DNA from: Zelonia costaricensis | Lineage: Eukaryota > Euglenozoa > Kinetoplastea > Trypanosomatida > Trypanosomatidae | Length of the DNA stretch: 64,000 bases | Assembly (NCBI GenBank): GCA_030849075.1 | Contig: JASAOO010003508.1 | Span: 1 to 64,000, forward strand | Direction: 5' to 3' | Part shown: positions 46,701-55,578 of the stretch, piece after piece | Position numbering within the stretch: position 1 is the first letter of the stretch | Layout of the letters: each line of letters begins with the position of its first letter | The notes under the pieces: generated by a model | What the model was told of the DNA's origin: nothing | What the model saw: only the letters and a program-made list of their open reading frames with translations | Databases searched by the model: none | Translations under genes and position numbers: made by a program

Positions 46701-49700
46701 CGAGCTGGTGCGGCCCAGCGACGCGCGGGACGCGGCGCTCGCGCCTCCCATGGACGAGTTGCGTGGCAGCTGGCCTTGCGCCGCCTCCCCGTCGCTCAGC
46801 GAGCGCCGGTGCAATGACGCGCGGGACGCCGACAGTGGAGGCGCCGGGTGGCGCTCCCGCGCGCCGGAGTAAGGGTTCTGGCTCGATGCGCGCGGCTGCC
46901 GTAGCCCCGACGACGACGGCGGCGACCCCGGCACGTTCATGCTCGAGGACAGACTTGCCGTGCCGGCGGTGGATCCGGCGAGGAGGGAGCTGCGCGCCGG
47001 CGGCCGCGGCGGCGGCGCGATGGCGGGGACGGTCGACCCCTGTGGGCGGCTCAGCTCGCGCTCGAACATGGCCGGCAGCGGCGCCGACAGAGACGCGACG
47101 CACCGCTCCACCGTCGCGGCGGGCACGTGCGGGGAGCGCCGCAGGGCGACGAGGAGGAGAACCGTCTCCTGCCGCACGCCAGCGTTGTTGATGTCGGCGC
47201 ACACCGTCTTCACGAAGTGCAGCGCGCCGCGGGCGTCGACGGCGTCGCGGGCGGCCTCCTCGCTGTCTGGCTGCTGCTGCACCGCCTCGCGCGCGTACTC
47301 GCACACCTCCTGCAGCAGCTTCGGCGTCTTGACCGTCGCCGCCGCGTCGAGCATGTGCCGCACCACAAAGCGCTGGCTGAGCTTTCCAGACACGAGGCTG
47401 AGCACCTCGCGCACGAGCGGCTTCGTCTTCGGCTCGGCAAGCCGCGGGGTGAGGCCGGAGACAACGGCGTAGCCGGCCGCCGGCGTCAGCGTCGGCACCT
47501 TCGCCAGCACCACCTGAAGTACCTGGCAGATCAGCGTGAAGACCTGGAAAATCGGCTCGCGAAAGGTGGGGTGCGTGCGAATGTACACGACGAGGCACTC
47601 GAGGGCCCGCGAGGTCTGCGCGGGGCCCCACTGCTGCACCATCGTCAGAATTCGGTTCATGCCCTCCTGCCGACGCGCCCACTCGTGCGAGCGCACCGTG
47701 TCCAGCACGGCGCTGTCGCCCTCCAGAAGCCCCAGAATCATCGTCACGGACTCCATCTTGGGCGGCAACACGGACTCCAGCGAGATGGCATCCTCTGTAC
47801 CGGCCCGGGCTCCCCCCGCGCTCCCACGCACTCCTACGCCGCCGCGGCTGCCCGTGGAGGCGCGCCCACTCGCCGACCCGGGCGCAGCGGCAGCGCCGCG
47901 AACCGCCGACGAAGCCCGCTGCTGCGGCCGCGCCACCTGCGCCGCCGCCGCCGCCGAGCCCGCCTCAAAGTCGTCTTCGGAGTTCGCGGCGGCGATGCGC
48001 CGTGCCGCGCCGGAGGAAGAAGAGGGGCCTGCTGCGGACGAGGTGCGCACGCGCGATACAGGCGCCGACGCCGCGCCCCGGTTCTCCATACGCGCCACCT
48101 TCTTCGCTGGAGAGTTGAACGGGGTGGCCGACGAGGCCACCGACCCGGCCAGTGACGCGCCAGGCCGCGACGCCGCCGCCGGCGCCGATCGCGGCCCCAC
48201 CGTTGGCGCCCCGCGCGCGACTGCGGCGGCCATGTTGTGCCGCTGGTTGTCGTCGAGGCTGGCCAGCACGCTCTTGAACGACGCCTCGCCGAAAGCCTTG
48301 GTGAGTCGGTCAAGCAGCACGTAGGCGACGTCGCGAATCGACGCCTTCTCGTCGTTGACGACGCGCGTGAGCATCGTCGTGGCGCGGCCGAGCTTGGCGA
48401 AGCGAGTGCGGTCGCCGAGCGTGTCGACCATCTGGATCAAGAAGTTGAGCACAATCGTGCGCTGCGTCGGGTTCTTGCTCTGCAGCGCCTGCTCAAAGTC
48501 GTCATTGCACTGGTCCATGGAGACGCAGTTGAAGGTGATGAGGTCCTCCAGGGTTTTCATGACGTGCAGCTGCACGCTCACCTTCTTGTCCTTCAGCTTG
48601 TCCAGCAGCGGCGCGACGTAGAAGCGCGCGTGCGTCGCGAAGTCGCCGCGCAGCCCTCTCGCGCACTCCTGAATCATCCTGAAGCCCAGCAGCATCAGCG
48701 GGGCCTGAGGGTCAATCAGGTACTCTTTCATCATGCCAGCCAGCTCGTGGTAGTCGTCCTTGCCGCGGAAGCGCGGAGCCGCGAGAAGGGGCATCAGCGT
48801 CTCGTTGACGTACTCGACGCGGTCCTGCCACGACGCTTCCTTGTCGAGCGCCACGCGAAAGAACTTCTTCGGCAGCCGCCCGACCACAGGCGACTCCTCC
48901 AGCAGCTCAAACCCAGCCTGGTCCGCGACGGCGCCGTTGTCGTCGCCGGTGAGTGACCCAATCGGCTTCACAGCAGCGGCGGACGCCTTGCCTGCCTTGC
49001 CGTCCCCACTCGCGCTTGCCGCCCCTTTGATCGTCTTGGGTGGCTTCTCGCCCACCTTCACGCTTTCAAACTGCTTCTGCAGCTCCTGCAGCTGCACGTC
49101 GCGCAGGTCGGTGAGAAAGCCCTTGATGCTGGCGCCAACATAGCGGTAGCACTGGCAGCACAGGGAGACGGCCTCCTTGCGCACCTGCGGGTTGGCGTCA
49201 TTGAAGAGCGGCTGCATCGCCTTGAGAATCTCTTTCAACGGAAACGGCTGCACGCCGTAGTCTGCGACAAGCGCCGATGCCGTCTGCGCCGCCGCGAGCC
49301 GGTTCTTGGGGGTCTTGTGTGACATGGCAGAGAGAAGGGCGCCAAATACAGTAGCCCCGTGGCCCTCCTCTACGAGGGCAAAGATAAACTGCTGGCTGAC
49401 CTGGACTGCCTTGGGACGCCCTGTGGTGCCCTTCTCTACAACAGTCGAGACAGCCCCCACCGCCAGGTGGCCGCTCTCTGCCTCATCGCAGTGCGGCAAG
49501 ACCTCGACAAGGGCCTCGATGGCGGCCTCTTGCACCATAGCGTTGCCTTCGTTAGCGACCAGCTTAAGGCTGTCGAGCAGGAGTCGTTTGTGCTTTGCGG
49601 GGTCCTTCTGAATCCGCTCATACGCCTCCTTGCGCGCCTTCCAGCTGTTATTGGACAGCAGGGCGCCCACAGGCACCCCGCTGAAATCCTCGGTGGTTGT

Positions 49701-49763
49701 GGACGGGCCGTTGAACGCCTTGGGCCCGTTCCCGCCCCCAATGGGGCGCTCATCTAGGTTCAT
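43770..49763 (-). CDS. XMAP215: XMAP215/ch-TOG/Dis1 family microtubule polymerase
   Basis: A 1997-residue TOG-array protein that binds tubulin and promotes microtubule plus-end growth. HEAT-type TOG domains are visible at about residues 20-240 (with the WKARKEAYE start typical of TOG1), 288-511, 663-900 and 1040-1271, and a further helical domain at about 1488-1735. They are separated by Ser/Pro/Ala-rich basic linkers, the usual microtubule-lattice-binding feature. The last 90 residues match the conserved C-terminal domain of the family (DIFAHIRNHV, then a GIDELYAF-type stretch and EAFRMYIKRKL). The length is close to that of human ch-TOG. A role in the subpellicular array, spindle or flagellum is likely but cannot be decided from sequence. 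Confidence 0.94.
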   Translation of the reverse strand: MNLDERPIGGGNGPKAFNGPSTTTEDFSGVPVGALLSNNSWKARKEAYERIQKDPAKHKRLLLDSLKLVANEGNAMVQEAAIEALVEVLPHCDEAESGHLAVGAVSTVVEKGTTGRPKAVQVSQQFIFALVEEGHGATVFGALLSAMSHKTPKNRLAAAQTASALVADYGVQPFPLKEILKAMQPLFNDANPQVRKEAVSLCCQCYRYVGASIKGFLTDLRDVQLQELQKQFESVKVGEKPPKTIKGAASASGDGKAGKASAAAVKPIGSLTGDDNGAVADQAGFELLEESPVVGRLPKKFFRVALDKEASWQDRVEYVNETLMPLLAAPRFRGKDDYHELAGMMKEYLIDPQAPLMLLGFRMIQECARGLRGDFATHARFYVAPLLDKLKDKKVSVQLHVMKTLEDLITFNCVSMDQCNDDFEQALQSKNPTQRTIVLNFLIQMVDTLGDRTRFAKLGRATTMLTRVVNDEKASIRDVAYVLLDRLTKAFGEASFKSVLASLDDNQRHNMAAAVARGAPTVGPRSAPAAASRPGASLAGSVASSATPFNSPAKKVARMENRGAASAPVSRVRTSSAAGPSSSSGAARRIAAANSEDDFEAGSAAAAAQVARPQQRASSAVRGAAAAPGSASGRASTGSRGGVGVRGSAGGARAGTEDAISLESVLPPKMESVTMILGLLEGDSAVLDTVRSHEWARRQEGMNRILTMVQQWGPAQTSRALECLVVYIRTHPTFREPIFQVFTLICQVLQVVLAKVPTLTPAAGYAVVSGLTPRLAEPKTKPLVREVLSLVSGKLSQRFVVRHMLDAAATVKTPKLLQEVCEYAREAVQQQPDSEEAARDAVDARGALHFVKTVCADINNAGVRQETVLLLVALRRSPHVPAATVERCVASLSAPLPAMFERELSRPQGSTVPAIAPPPRPPARSSLLAGSTAGTASLSSSMNVPGSPPSSSGLRQPRASSQNPYSGARERHPAPPLSASRASLHRRSLSDGEAAQGQLPRNSSMGGASAASRASLGRTSSSKLSPRASMQANASATPPASLRTILQEIANGKDWRDRLEGVRRATAFVAEAPRPLPAQCAASLLKALQSRFEEANKNVVVDVLRLIPAVVEAAVADECRGPLRQLTPGVLAMLGDQKAALREEARSVAFLAMDVVGLESMLPLLQRPLTSDSNACRQNALEMMVNGFERLPPDATLPRAGTQLLTPAVLVSVMDRLLDVRVVAERALGWMLGVVGEEAVLHCVHQLKPADQQSVMPAVERQIEHQRQHAQSRQPEEAMGGGAAAATATVTAPVANGQHDNEESHRTTPRLATPGASTPGTPRTPRTPRTTNNGAVTPRRRSAVGTPVDPRQASAAAAAAAAPQRINGSAAAVPPPSAAEVRPAVVKAATVPPPRREAATAAATAPPPFPATVSVSSIRASTGSKPASGAPTASPSQPPPVKATPVASRAASTPSSAPAPVPAPAPVPAPAAAPRGDTSLLSQGNEEMYTVREILVGLRSARPDVAQAMCKDFGRHLRAGVDCGTPEVVQVMVERLYENTQSFNVDLATALVECLTTMFMTPRCASRCHTQLLFRVMGAFFDCLLSEKFSLHESVIKALNGTTLRLLEGCPTNDVFSALLSRLTTYSTAYLASGDKSDLKFIQVTVKCVMRMDFTKVSDETVILCSHEYLLQHPPSAFRSLDDLPIRTVKTLLQTATKRYGPPLLVTAERLVGPQNLVTHFIRACLELREKAAKERGHNEQQAIEESRQEQRASQSPVPTPVKERQSHSPPRAVAAASTTPGKPPQRTPSRRKKRVSLHVDPLAAATAPTTASTSAEATPSSSLPPSVTKQGTGRTPVKVHPRLALAAAAGAGAGTGSSSALSTTTPASTAASSSSVSPHGASSGAQLAASVPVTIVSSSAPPANPPAGLAGEVRKDLTDIFAHIRNHVTSSNGIDELYAFIKTTPLSNYEEPFRVQFNRCSEAFRMYIKRKLERKMEEDKMRASNFQLPPVIRNLS

Positions 49764-50786
49764 TAGCGGTTATTGGTTCCGGTCCGCGCGATACGAGCGG
49801 ACTCGGTGCACGGCTGGCACGGCCTGAGAAACAGCGATGGTGCTTTCTCTATTCGTCAACCAAGAAGCAAAGAGTCGCAGCTGGTAGTCGGTTGTAGTTT
49901 GTGTTGTGTGCGGGTGTGGGGGGGAGTGAGCGAGTGAGTCGGGCATGAGGCGAGTGGCGGGTACGTAGGACAGGTGCGGACGACGAGCGCACGATAACGA
50001 CTCGAGTGCGCAAATGCGGCGGCGTGCACAAAAGAGAGCTCGAGTCAGAAGCCCGCCCATCGGGCAAGGTTTCTCCGAGGTGGAGTGAGAGTTGCAAGGA
50101 GAGCCGCAAGGTCACAAAGCTCTACTCCTCACGCATGCTTCCACATTCTTCTAGTGACTGCTGGAAGACAACCCGCGTGAGAGCCCCGTGCGAGAGGATC
50201 AACGCCCCTGCCACACCTTTCTCATCGGCATTGCCACCACCGTAGCTGCTGGCATGACCATGACAAACAGTGCTCTGCTTTCTTTTGGAGGAGTGTGGCG
50301 GGAGGGTTTACCGCAGCGAAGAGAAAGACGCCATGGAGAGGACGGGCACAATCGACTTTTGTGGGAGCAAGTTTGACCAGCTGGATGGCCGCGCTTCAGC
50401 GCTCCGGCGAGCGTGTGCGCCACCAACGCGCTGCAGGCTCAAGGACCAGGGATGACAGACGTGGAGAACCAACAACAAAAAGAGCGAAGTGGAAAGCGGT
50501 AGGGTGCGGGCCGTGGACGACGGAGAACAGAGAGCACTCAGAGAACGTACACCAAGAGCAAAAGTGCAGGCACACTAGGGCAGTGCAGTCGGAGATGCAG
50601 AGCAGCCGACTCACAGATGAAAAGTGAGAAGACCAAAGATGCCACTGGTACCCTTCTCGCCCTCCAGTATGCTGGGGAGAGAAGCAGCCAGCAGAAAACG
50701 CGACAAGCATGAGAAGAAAAGAAAAGCACGGACAACTTACTTGCCTCGAAGCCACAAATGGACCCTCTATGAAATACCGCTACTGC
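49764..50786. other. Intergenic region 164-aa gene to XMAP215
   Basis: About 1 kb of UTR-like sequence with no repeat longer than about 10 bases and no protein-like frame. Nothing recognisable. Confidence 0.6.
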
Positions 50787-51281
50787 TTACTGCTTAAGCG
50801 ACGCAAACTCCTTCAGCAAGGCCTCTACCTCGGCGTCGACGTTCTCAACCCTGGCGACGTTCTTGCGCTCGTAGACCTCGACGTAGCGGTCATTGCGGTT
50901 AACGACGATAACGCCGTCGCCGACGATCACCTGATTCCGCGGCGGCACCGAGCCCGCGGAGTCCGCCACGAAGGTGACGTCCGCGGTGCGGGTCGTGGCC
51001 TCGGAGTCTGCGACAGACTCGTTACTGTCGGGCAGCGACGCAGACGAGCGCTTCGTCCGCTTCGACTTCGTGCCGCGCTTGTTGGTGCGACTCAGCATAC
51101 GGTACAGCTTGCGGAGAATGACGAAGTACATCGCCCACGCCCAGTATTTGCGGAAAAAGGCAATGAGCACCGGGAAAACGGTGCGGGCGAGCTGGGAGGG
51201 GCTCAGCGTGGCCAGGTGGTTGCGCACAGCCACGATGGCGGCCGGCAGCTGGTCCGAAACAACGTCGGTGTAGAGCGACAT
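50787..51281 (-). CDS. Small membrane-associated hypothetical protein
   Basis: A 164-residue protein I do not recognise. One hydrophobic aromatic-rich helix lies at about 35-58 (FPVLIAFFRKYWAWAMYFVI), followed by a strongly basic stretch (60-80, many Lys/Arg), a Ser/Asp-rich linker, and a C-terminal part of short strands (116-140) and an acidic helix (148-162). The positive-inside rule would put the C-terminal part in the cytosol. The frame runs upstream to 51425 but that part is Ser/Leu/Pro-rich pyrimidine-tract translation. An excellent polypyrimidine tract (51325-51372) and AG at 51310-51311 give a 29-base 5' UTR and support the ATG at 51281. Confidence 0.75.
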   Translation of the reverse strand: MSLYTDVVSDQLPAAIVAVRNHLATLSPSQLARTVFPVLIAFFRKYWAWAMYFVILRKLYRMLSRTNKRGTKSKRTKRSSASLPDSNESVADSEATTRTADVTFVADSAGSVPPRNQVIVGDGVIVVNRNDRYVEVYERKNVARVENVDAEVEALLKEFASLKQ

Positions 51282-52201
51282 GGTCAGGTACAGTGCTGAA
51301 ACTGATAGACTACGCCACGATCGAGGAGAGAGAGAAAGAGAGAGATGGAGAGGGAGAGAGAGAGGAAGAGAGGTAGATACACAGGTACGCTGGCAGGGAG
51401 AGGGAGAGAAGCATAAGCCGGGCACGGGCGGAAGAAAGCAAGCGACACACTAGTGCGCCTCGTGAGAAGTCGACCTTGCAGAGATTACCGGCGCCGTGCG
51501 TCTCACACATCCATCTGCCGCTCACATGACCAAACGGTATCACGCGCGGGGGTTGTCGTGCTTTTGCGAAGGCGGTTAGAGTCATAGAGGTTGAAAGGTC
51601 GAAGATATATTCGAGGTTCAGGGAAGGCACGACAGGGCAAAAAGGGGTATTGCGAAAGCGACACGTGCCACACATACACACATCACCGACTTCACCGTCA
51701 CGGCGCCTCTTTCGTTTCGCGGTGCCGCCACCAAACGTGGTAGAGTGGCGACGAGTTCGAAGCGCAATTCGCATGTGCGAAGGTGACACCGCGGGAAGAT
51801 TGAGAAACAGCGAATGAAGCAAAAACGGGAAAATACACGCACCAGAAGAATCATCAATGAGAGTACACACATGCACGCAATGTGAGTCGCAAAAAAGGAG
51901 AATGGTATACGGTCTAAGCGGAGCAGCCGTCACTCCCGAACGTGGTGCCCTCTAGTCTCTTGCGCGACTCAACTCCCACACAGACACGAAGGAGAAGAAG
52001 CAGGAGTCCGAGTGTCAACGTTGCGGCGCACACGTGCCCGCCGCGCGAGCGGAAGTCACCAGTGATGCAGCGGTACTTCTACAAAAGGGGAGCGCCGTTG
52101 AGACGCAACCAAACAAAGCGGCAAAGGAAATGCCAAATGCTGAGTGCGGCCTGCCGCTGAAAACGGCTTGCTTCACCGTTGATCGTCTCTGCGCGAGGCG
52201 T
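51282..52201. other. Intergenic region PH-like gene to 164-aa gene
   Basis: About 0.9 kb. The GA-repeat block 51325-51372 is the likely splice tract of the 164-aa gene; the rest is unremarkable 3' UTR sequence of the PH-like gene. Confidence 0.6.
51310..51375 (-). promoter_or_regulatory. Candidate trans-splice acceptor for the 164-aa gene
   Basis: A long CT-repeat tract in the transcript (plus-strand GA repeats 51325-51372) is followed by AG at 51310-51311, giving a 29-base 5' UTR. Very clear. Confidence 0.6.
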
Positions 52202-53170
52202 CTATCGCGTCTGCACGTACGCGCGGCAGCAGGAGTTCAGGTGAACAAAGTAGTCGATGACGCGAGTCCAGTTGTCAAAGTCGTCCTGCGTCGCCGCAAT
52301 GAACGTCACGTAGAACTTCTCAGGAGAGGCGCAATGCAGCGTGAAGGCGCGCTTGCTGGACTCCTCGAGCTTCTTGCTCCCATCGGTGCACGTGATTTTG
52401 CCCGAGCGCTTGAGGAACCGCTCGCGCTCTACCGGCTCGAGACCGAAGCTCAGCGAGACTATGAAGGAGAGGGGTATGTACCCATCAATGACGGCGCGGT
52501 CATCTGGGTTGAAGATTGCCACGCTCGCCTCGTCCGCCTCGTTGCTGTGCAAGAGGCGCAGCGCGGTGCCGCAGCGGATCGGCGAGTTCGGCTTTTCGTT
52601 GAAAACGTAAAGACGGTTGCCGTTCTGGATTGCCTCGAAGGACCTCTCCACCTTTGAAGACACGAGCGGACGCTGCCGGACGGGAAACAGGGGCCAAACA
52701 GAGAGCACGTAGACGGCAAAGGCTGCTGTGGACTCACCGTAGCCCTGCACCTTCAGCGTCGTGGCGAGGGAGCCCTCGAGGCGCCGCGCACTGCGGCCGA
52801 GCGGTGCGTTCCGCGACCCGTTTTCTTCTTCATTGCCCGGGAGCGAGAAGAGGGAGGAACACTGGTCGACAACCTCGTGGATGCGTGAGAGCCGGCACCG
52901 CTGCAGGAAGCGCTGTTCTTTCTTGGTTCTGTAGGCAACGTGCGAGTACACGTTCCACACATCCAACGGCGTGTCCTGATCGTAGGGGATGCTGACGGTT
53001 TCTGTGTCATCGGCGAAGGACACATGTCGGCGCTTTGGGCGAGCTGTCTGCGAGGTGGGAGCTGGCTTCGGCTGCTGCACAATTGACTGAGCGGCCGCCG
53101 GCTCTGGCTCCTTGGCTAGCTTGGCAGGGCCCCGCTTGTTCGGCGGCGCCGCCGCGTTCTTGGACGCCAT
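52202..53170 (-). CDS. Conserved hypothetical with PH-like domain and RVxF-type motif
   Basis: A 322-residue protein. Residues 1-45 are basic, Ala/Pro-rich and disordered. KRRHVSFADD (46-55) fits the PP1 docking consensus [RK]x[VI]x[FW] and closely resembles the RVSFAD motif of glycogen-targeting PP1 subunits. Residues about 175-308 have the alternating strand pattern and final helix with a conserved Trp (W301 in DDFDNWTRVIDYF) expected of a pleckstrin-homology fold; the family match is my judgement from pattern only. The ATG at 53170 is preferred over an upstream in-frame start at 53287, because a polypyrimidine tract and AG (53255-53256) lie between them. No catalytic motif is seen. A phosphatase-targeting or lipid-binding adaptor role is inference. 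Confidence 0.78.
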   Translation of the reverse strand: MASKNAAAPPNKRGPAKLAKEPEPAAAQSIVQQPKPAPTSQTARPKRRHVSFADDTETVSIPYDQDTPLDVWNVYSHVAYRTKKEQRFLQRCRLSRIHEVVDQCSSLFSLPGNEEENGSRNAPLGRSARRLEGSLATTLKVQGYGESTAAFAVYVLSVWPLFPVRQRPLVSSKVERSFEAIQNGNRLYVFNEKPNSPIRCGTALRLLHSNEADEASVAIFNPDDRAVIDGYIPLSFIVSLSFGLEPVERERFLKRSGKITCTDGSKKLEESSKRAFTLHCASPEKFYVTFIAATQDDFDNWTRVIDYFVHLNSCCRAYVQTR

Positions 53171-53254
53171 AGTGGGCGCTGTGAGACGTGGTCGCGTGAG
53201 AGAGTCGGCGTCAGGGCGTGGTTGCACTTCTGTGAGGAGCCGTTCCTGTGGACT

Positions 53255-53292
53255 CTGTGCGGCGAAAAAGGAGGAGGAAAGGGGCAAAGTAG
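53255..53292 (-). promoter_or_regulatory. Candidate trans-splice acceptor for the PH-like gene
   Basis: Pyrimidine tract in the transcript (plus-strand purines 53264-53280) followed by GCACAG with AG at 53255-53256, giving an 85-base 5' UTR and excluding the in-frame ATG at 53287. Confidence 0.6.
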
Positions 53293-53515
53293 AAGCTTAG
53301 CAGGAGAAGGTGCGGCACAAAAGCCGCTTTTTATCAGGGCCGTCCTTGTCGAGGCGACGCCGGCGGTGTTCTGGCTGATTGGGTGCGGCGCTGCGCGCTG
53401 CTTTCCGGGCCCCATTGCGTTTGTGAGGGGCTGGGCGCGCGGCGTGGGGCTCGTGGGCCACGCCACGGTGTTTGCCCATGGGTTTTCGCCCGGCTGCGGC
53501 TTGGTGGCCAGCGGA

Positions 53516-53558
53516 GGGGGGGGGGGGCCCCCCTTCGTCACGGGGGGGGGGGGGGGGG
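53516..53558. repeat. Poly-G cluster
   Basis: G12, then C6, a short spacer, then G17 on the plus strand. Runs this long are unusual even in a GC-rich trypanosomatid genome and are prone to sequencing error. Confidence 0.9.
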
Positions 53559-53951
53559 TCGGTTGGCCGCTTCGGGGCGGCCCAGCCGCTGCGCCTGGGC
53601 GCTTGGGGATGGCCCACGCGGGCTGTCCCGCGGGGCAGGGGAATGCTGGGGGGGGGGAGGAGGAGGGCCGGTGGGCCTGTCAGGGGGGCGGGTAGGGCGG
53701 GGCCCAGGGCCGCTACGCGGCGGGGGTGTTCGGGTGTGGGGTTGCCATGTCCGCTGGGTGGGTTTGCGGTGGCCGCGGTGGGGGTGATGGCGTTCGGCTG
53801 TTTTTTCTTTGCTTCTTTCACGGGGGAGCGGGTGGGGCATACAGAAAAGAAAAACGGGGAAAACAACGTGCGCCGGCGCGCGGCGGTGGTGGTGAACGGC
53901 GGCGGGTTCAAGGGGCGTTTTTAACCCCGCCTCGGCAACGGCTGAGGGGGG

Positions 53952-55133
53952 CTAACGGAGCAGCGCCGAGCGGGAGCGCAGCTCGAGCCGGAGGTGTCCG
54001 ATTATCTTCTCTTCCTCCTCCAATCCGCGCTCGATGGCGGCCTTCTTCTTGCGGTCCGCCACGGTGCGCGTGCGCATCCGCTCGATGCGCTCCAGCTGCG
54101 TCGTCAGCTCGTCGCGCGTCTGACTGTGCTCGAGCAGCTGCGCCTCCAGCCCCTGCACCGCCGCCTCGCGCTCCTGCCGCGACTGCTGCTGCTGAACGGT
54201 GGCCTCCTGCGCCGCGACGGCTCGCATCTGGCTGCGCGTGGCGGGCATGCCGCCCTGCGCGGGCATGTGCCCTCCGGTGCCGCCCCAATGCCCGCCCTGT
54301 GCTGACGTGTGCGGCGTCATCAAGAGTGATTCGTTCTCTCGGTCGTAGGAGGCGCCGTGCGAGGAGGCGTAGCTGCGCTGCGAGTGCTGCACCGGGTCGG
54401 CGACTCGGTAGCCACCGCTCATGTCGATGCTGCGCACCGGCGGCAGCGGGGACTCCTCGCCCATGAAGTGGTGCGGTGTCGCGTTCGGGTCGCGGCGGAA
54501 CGAGTGGTGCGCGGAACTGCGTGGCGCCTCGGGCGTCGCGCTCACCGCGGCAGGGGCGGCAGCGGTGTACAGCGCGCTGGACTCGACCGAGTCGCCGTGG
54601 CTGAAGGTTGGCGCGCGTGGCAGAGTTGGCCGGCGCATCAGCTCCTCCACCTCCTTCTCGAGTGTCTCGACTCGGTTGCCGAGGGCGGCGCTGCGCTCTT
54701 TCTCCTGATGCAGCTGCCACTCGGCGTTTTCCTTCTCGAAGGTGAGGCTGCGCACGCGCGACTCGAGCTTCGTCTGTGCGGTGGTGAGTCGGTTGTTCTC
54801 CTTGTTCGCCTCCTCCAGCTCAGCGCGGAGCAGCTCAATGTAGGTCTCGTACTCATCGTCGACAACCTGGCCGTTGCCACGCGGAGTGGGGCTCACGACC
54901 GACAGCGGGATTTCGGTGCTCACGGCGCACCCGCCCCTCGACACCTCGCTTGGCCGCCGGTAGGCAGAAGTAAAGGACGCGATGGAGGGCGGCATTGGGG
55001 CGCACGTGCCGAGCACTTCGCCGCCCGCCGACGCACCGCCGTCGTCGCCGCCGCCGTTCGACACAATTTCGGCGTAGCAGATGTCGTTCTCGTCGTCGGC
55101 GAACGGGTCCTCGTAGTACTTGGGCGAGAACAT
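53952..55133 (-). CDS. Coiled-coil hypothetical protein
   Basis: A 393-residue protein with no recognised enzyme domain. The N-terminus is acidic (YYEDPFADDEND) and then Gly/Ser-rich. A coiled coil spans about 95-168, with heptad-like ELLRAELEEANKENN and KEVEELM segments. A disordered Ser/His/Gly-rich middle (170-300) is followed by a second, Gln- and Arg-rich coiled coil, about 302-390, containing LEAQLLEHSQTRDELTTQLE. Such architecture is common for cytoskeletal or basal-body proteins in trypanosomatids, but no location can be assigned. The ATG at 55133 follows a purine-rich (sense pyrimidine-rich) tract with AG at 55166-55167, giving a 5' UTR of about 32 bases. Confidence 0.82.
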   Translation of the reverse strand: MFSPKYYEDPFADDENDICYAEIVSNGGGDDGGASAGGEVLGTCAPMPPSIASFTSAYRRPSEVSRGGCAVSTEIPLSVVSPTPRGNGQVVDDEYETYIELLRAELEEANKENNRLTTAQTKLESRVRSLTFEKENAEWQLHQEKERSAALGNRVETLEKEVEELMRRPTLPRAPTFSHGDSVESSALYTAAAPAAVSATPEAPRSSAHHSFRRDPNATPHHFMGEESPLPPVRSIDMSGGYRVADPVQHSQRSYASSHGASYDRENESLLMTPHTSAQGGHWGGTGGHMPAQGGMPATRSQMRAVAAQEATVQQQQSRQEREAAVQGLEAQLLEHSQTRDELTTQLERIERMRTRTVADRKKKAAIERGLEEEEKIIGHLRLELRSRSALLR

Positions 55134-55578
55134 GGCTACAGCTCAACGAGTGGGGGGGGGGGGACCTTAAGGGGGAGGGAAAGGCGAGGTGGCGAGTAGG
55201 TGCAGGCCGTCTCTGCACGTGTGCGTTTGTGTGTGTGTGTGTGCGTTTGGTTGAGTCGATGTAGACCTGTTCAATGCTGAGGGAAGGGCAGAGGGCCCGG
55301 GGGGGGTGGGTGAGGGAGTTGTGCGCGACTACTGCAGCTGCGTGCAACTGCGCAGAGACAAGCGGGTGGGCGGTCGAAGACGGGGTGCGGAAGCGAAAGG
55401 AATGCACCGTCATCGATTGTAGAGTGCTCCCAGCGAAAGGCAGTGCGGCGTCACACGCTCGCAGTGTCGGAGAGCTCCGCTCACGTGTCGGCATTTCTTT
55501 AACCCTCAGAATCTGTTCTCGGTCCGCAGCAGCAGTAAGCAACGGTGTTGCATTCCTCTAGTGAGGCAGAACCGTCCC
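55134..55578. other. Intergenic region TQT-motif gene to coiled-coil gene
   Basis: A compact 445-base spacer with a G12 run at 55152-55163, a short GT repeat near 55229 and the splice tract of the coiled-coil gene. No gene. Confidence 0.6.
55166..55190 (-). promoter_or_regulatory. Candidate trans-splice acceptor for the coiled-coil gene
   Basis: Pyrimidine tract in the transcript (plus-strand purines 55169-55189) followed by AG at 55166-55167, giving a 32-base 5' UTR. Confidence 0.45.

Larger units (their letters stand above)
53171..53951. other. Anomalous G-tract intergenic region
   Basis: About 0.8 kb between the coiled-coil and PH-like genes. From about 53390 to 53930 the plus strand is extremely G-rich, with runs of G12 (53516-53527), G17 (53542-53558) and G10 (53648-53657). 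It lacks the A/G and dinucleotide-repeat texture of the other intergenic regions. Frames are open on both strands here because of composition, not coding. Confidence 0.7.

Noticed and set aside
53297..53911. Open frames of 100-200 codons on both strands in the G-tract region
   Set aside because: They are open only because G/C runs exclude stop codons; the products are Gly- or Pro-rich with no protein-like pattern.
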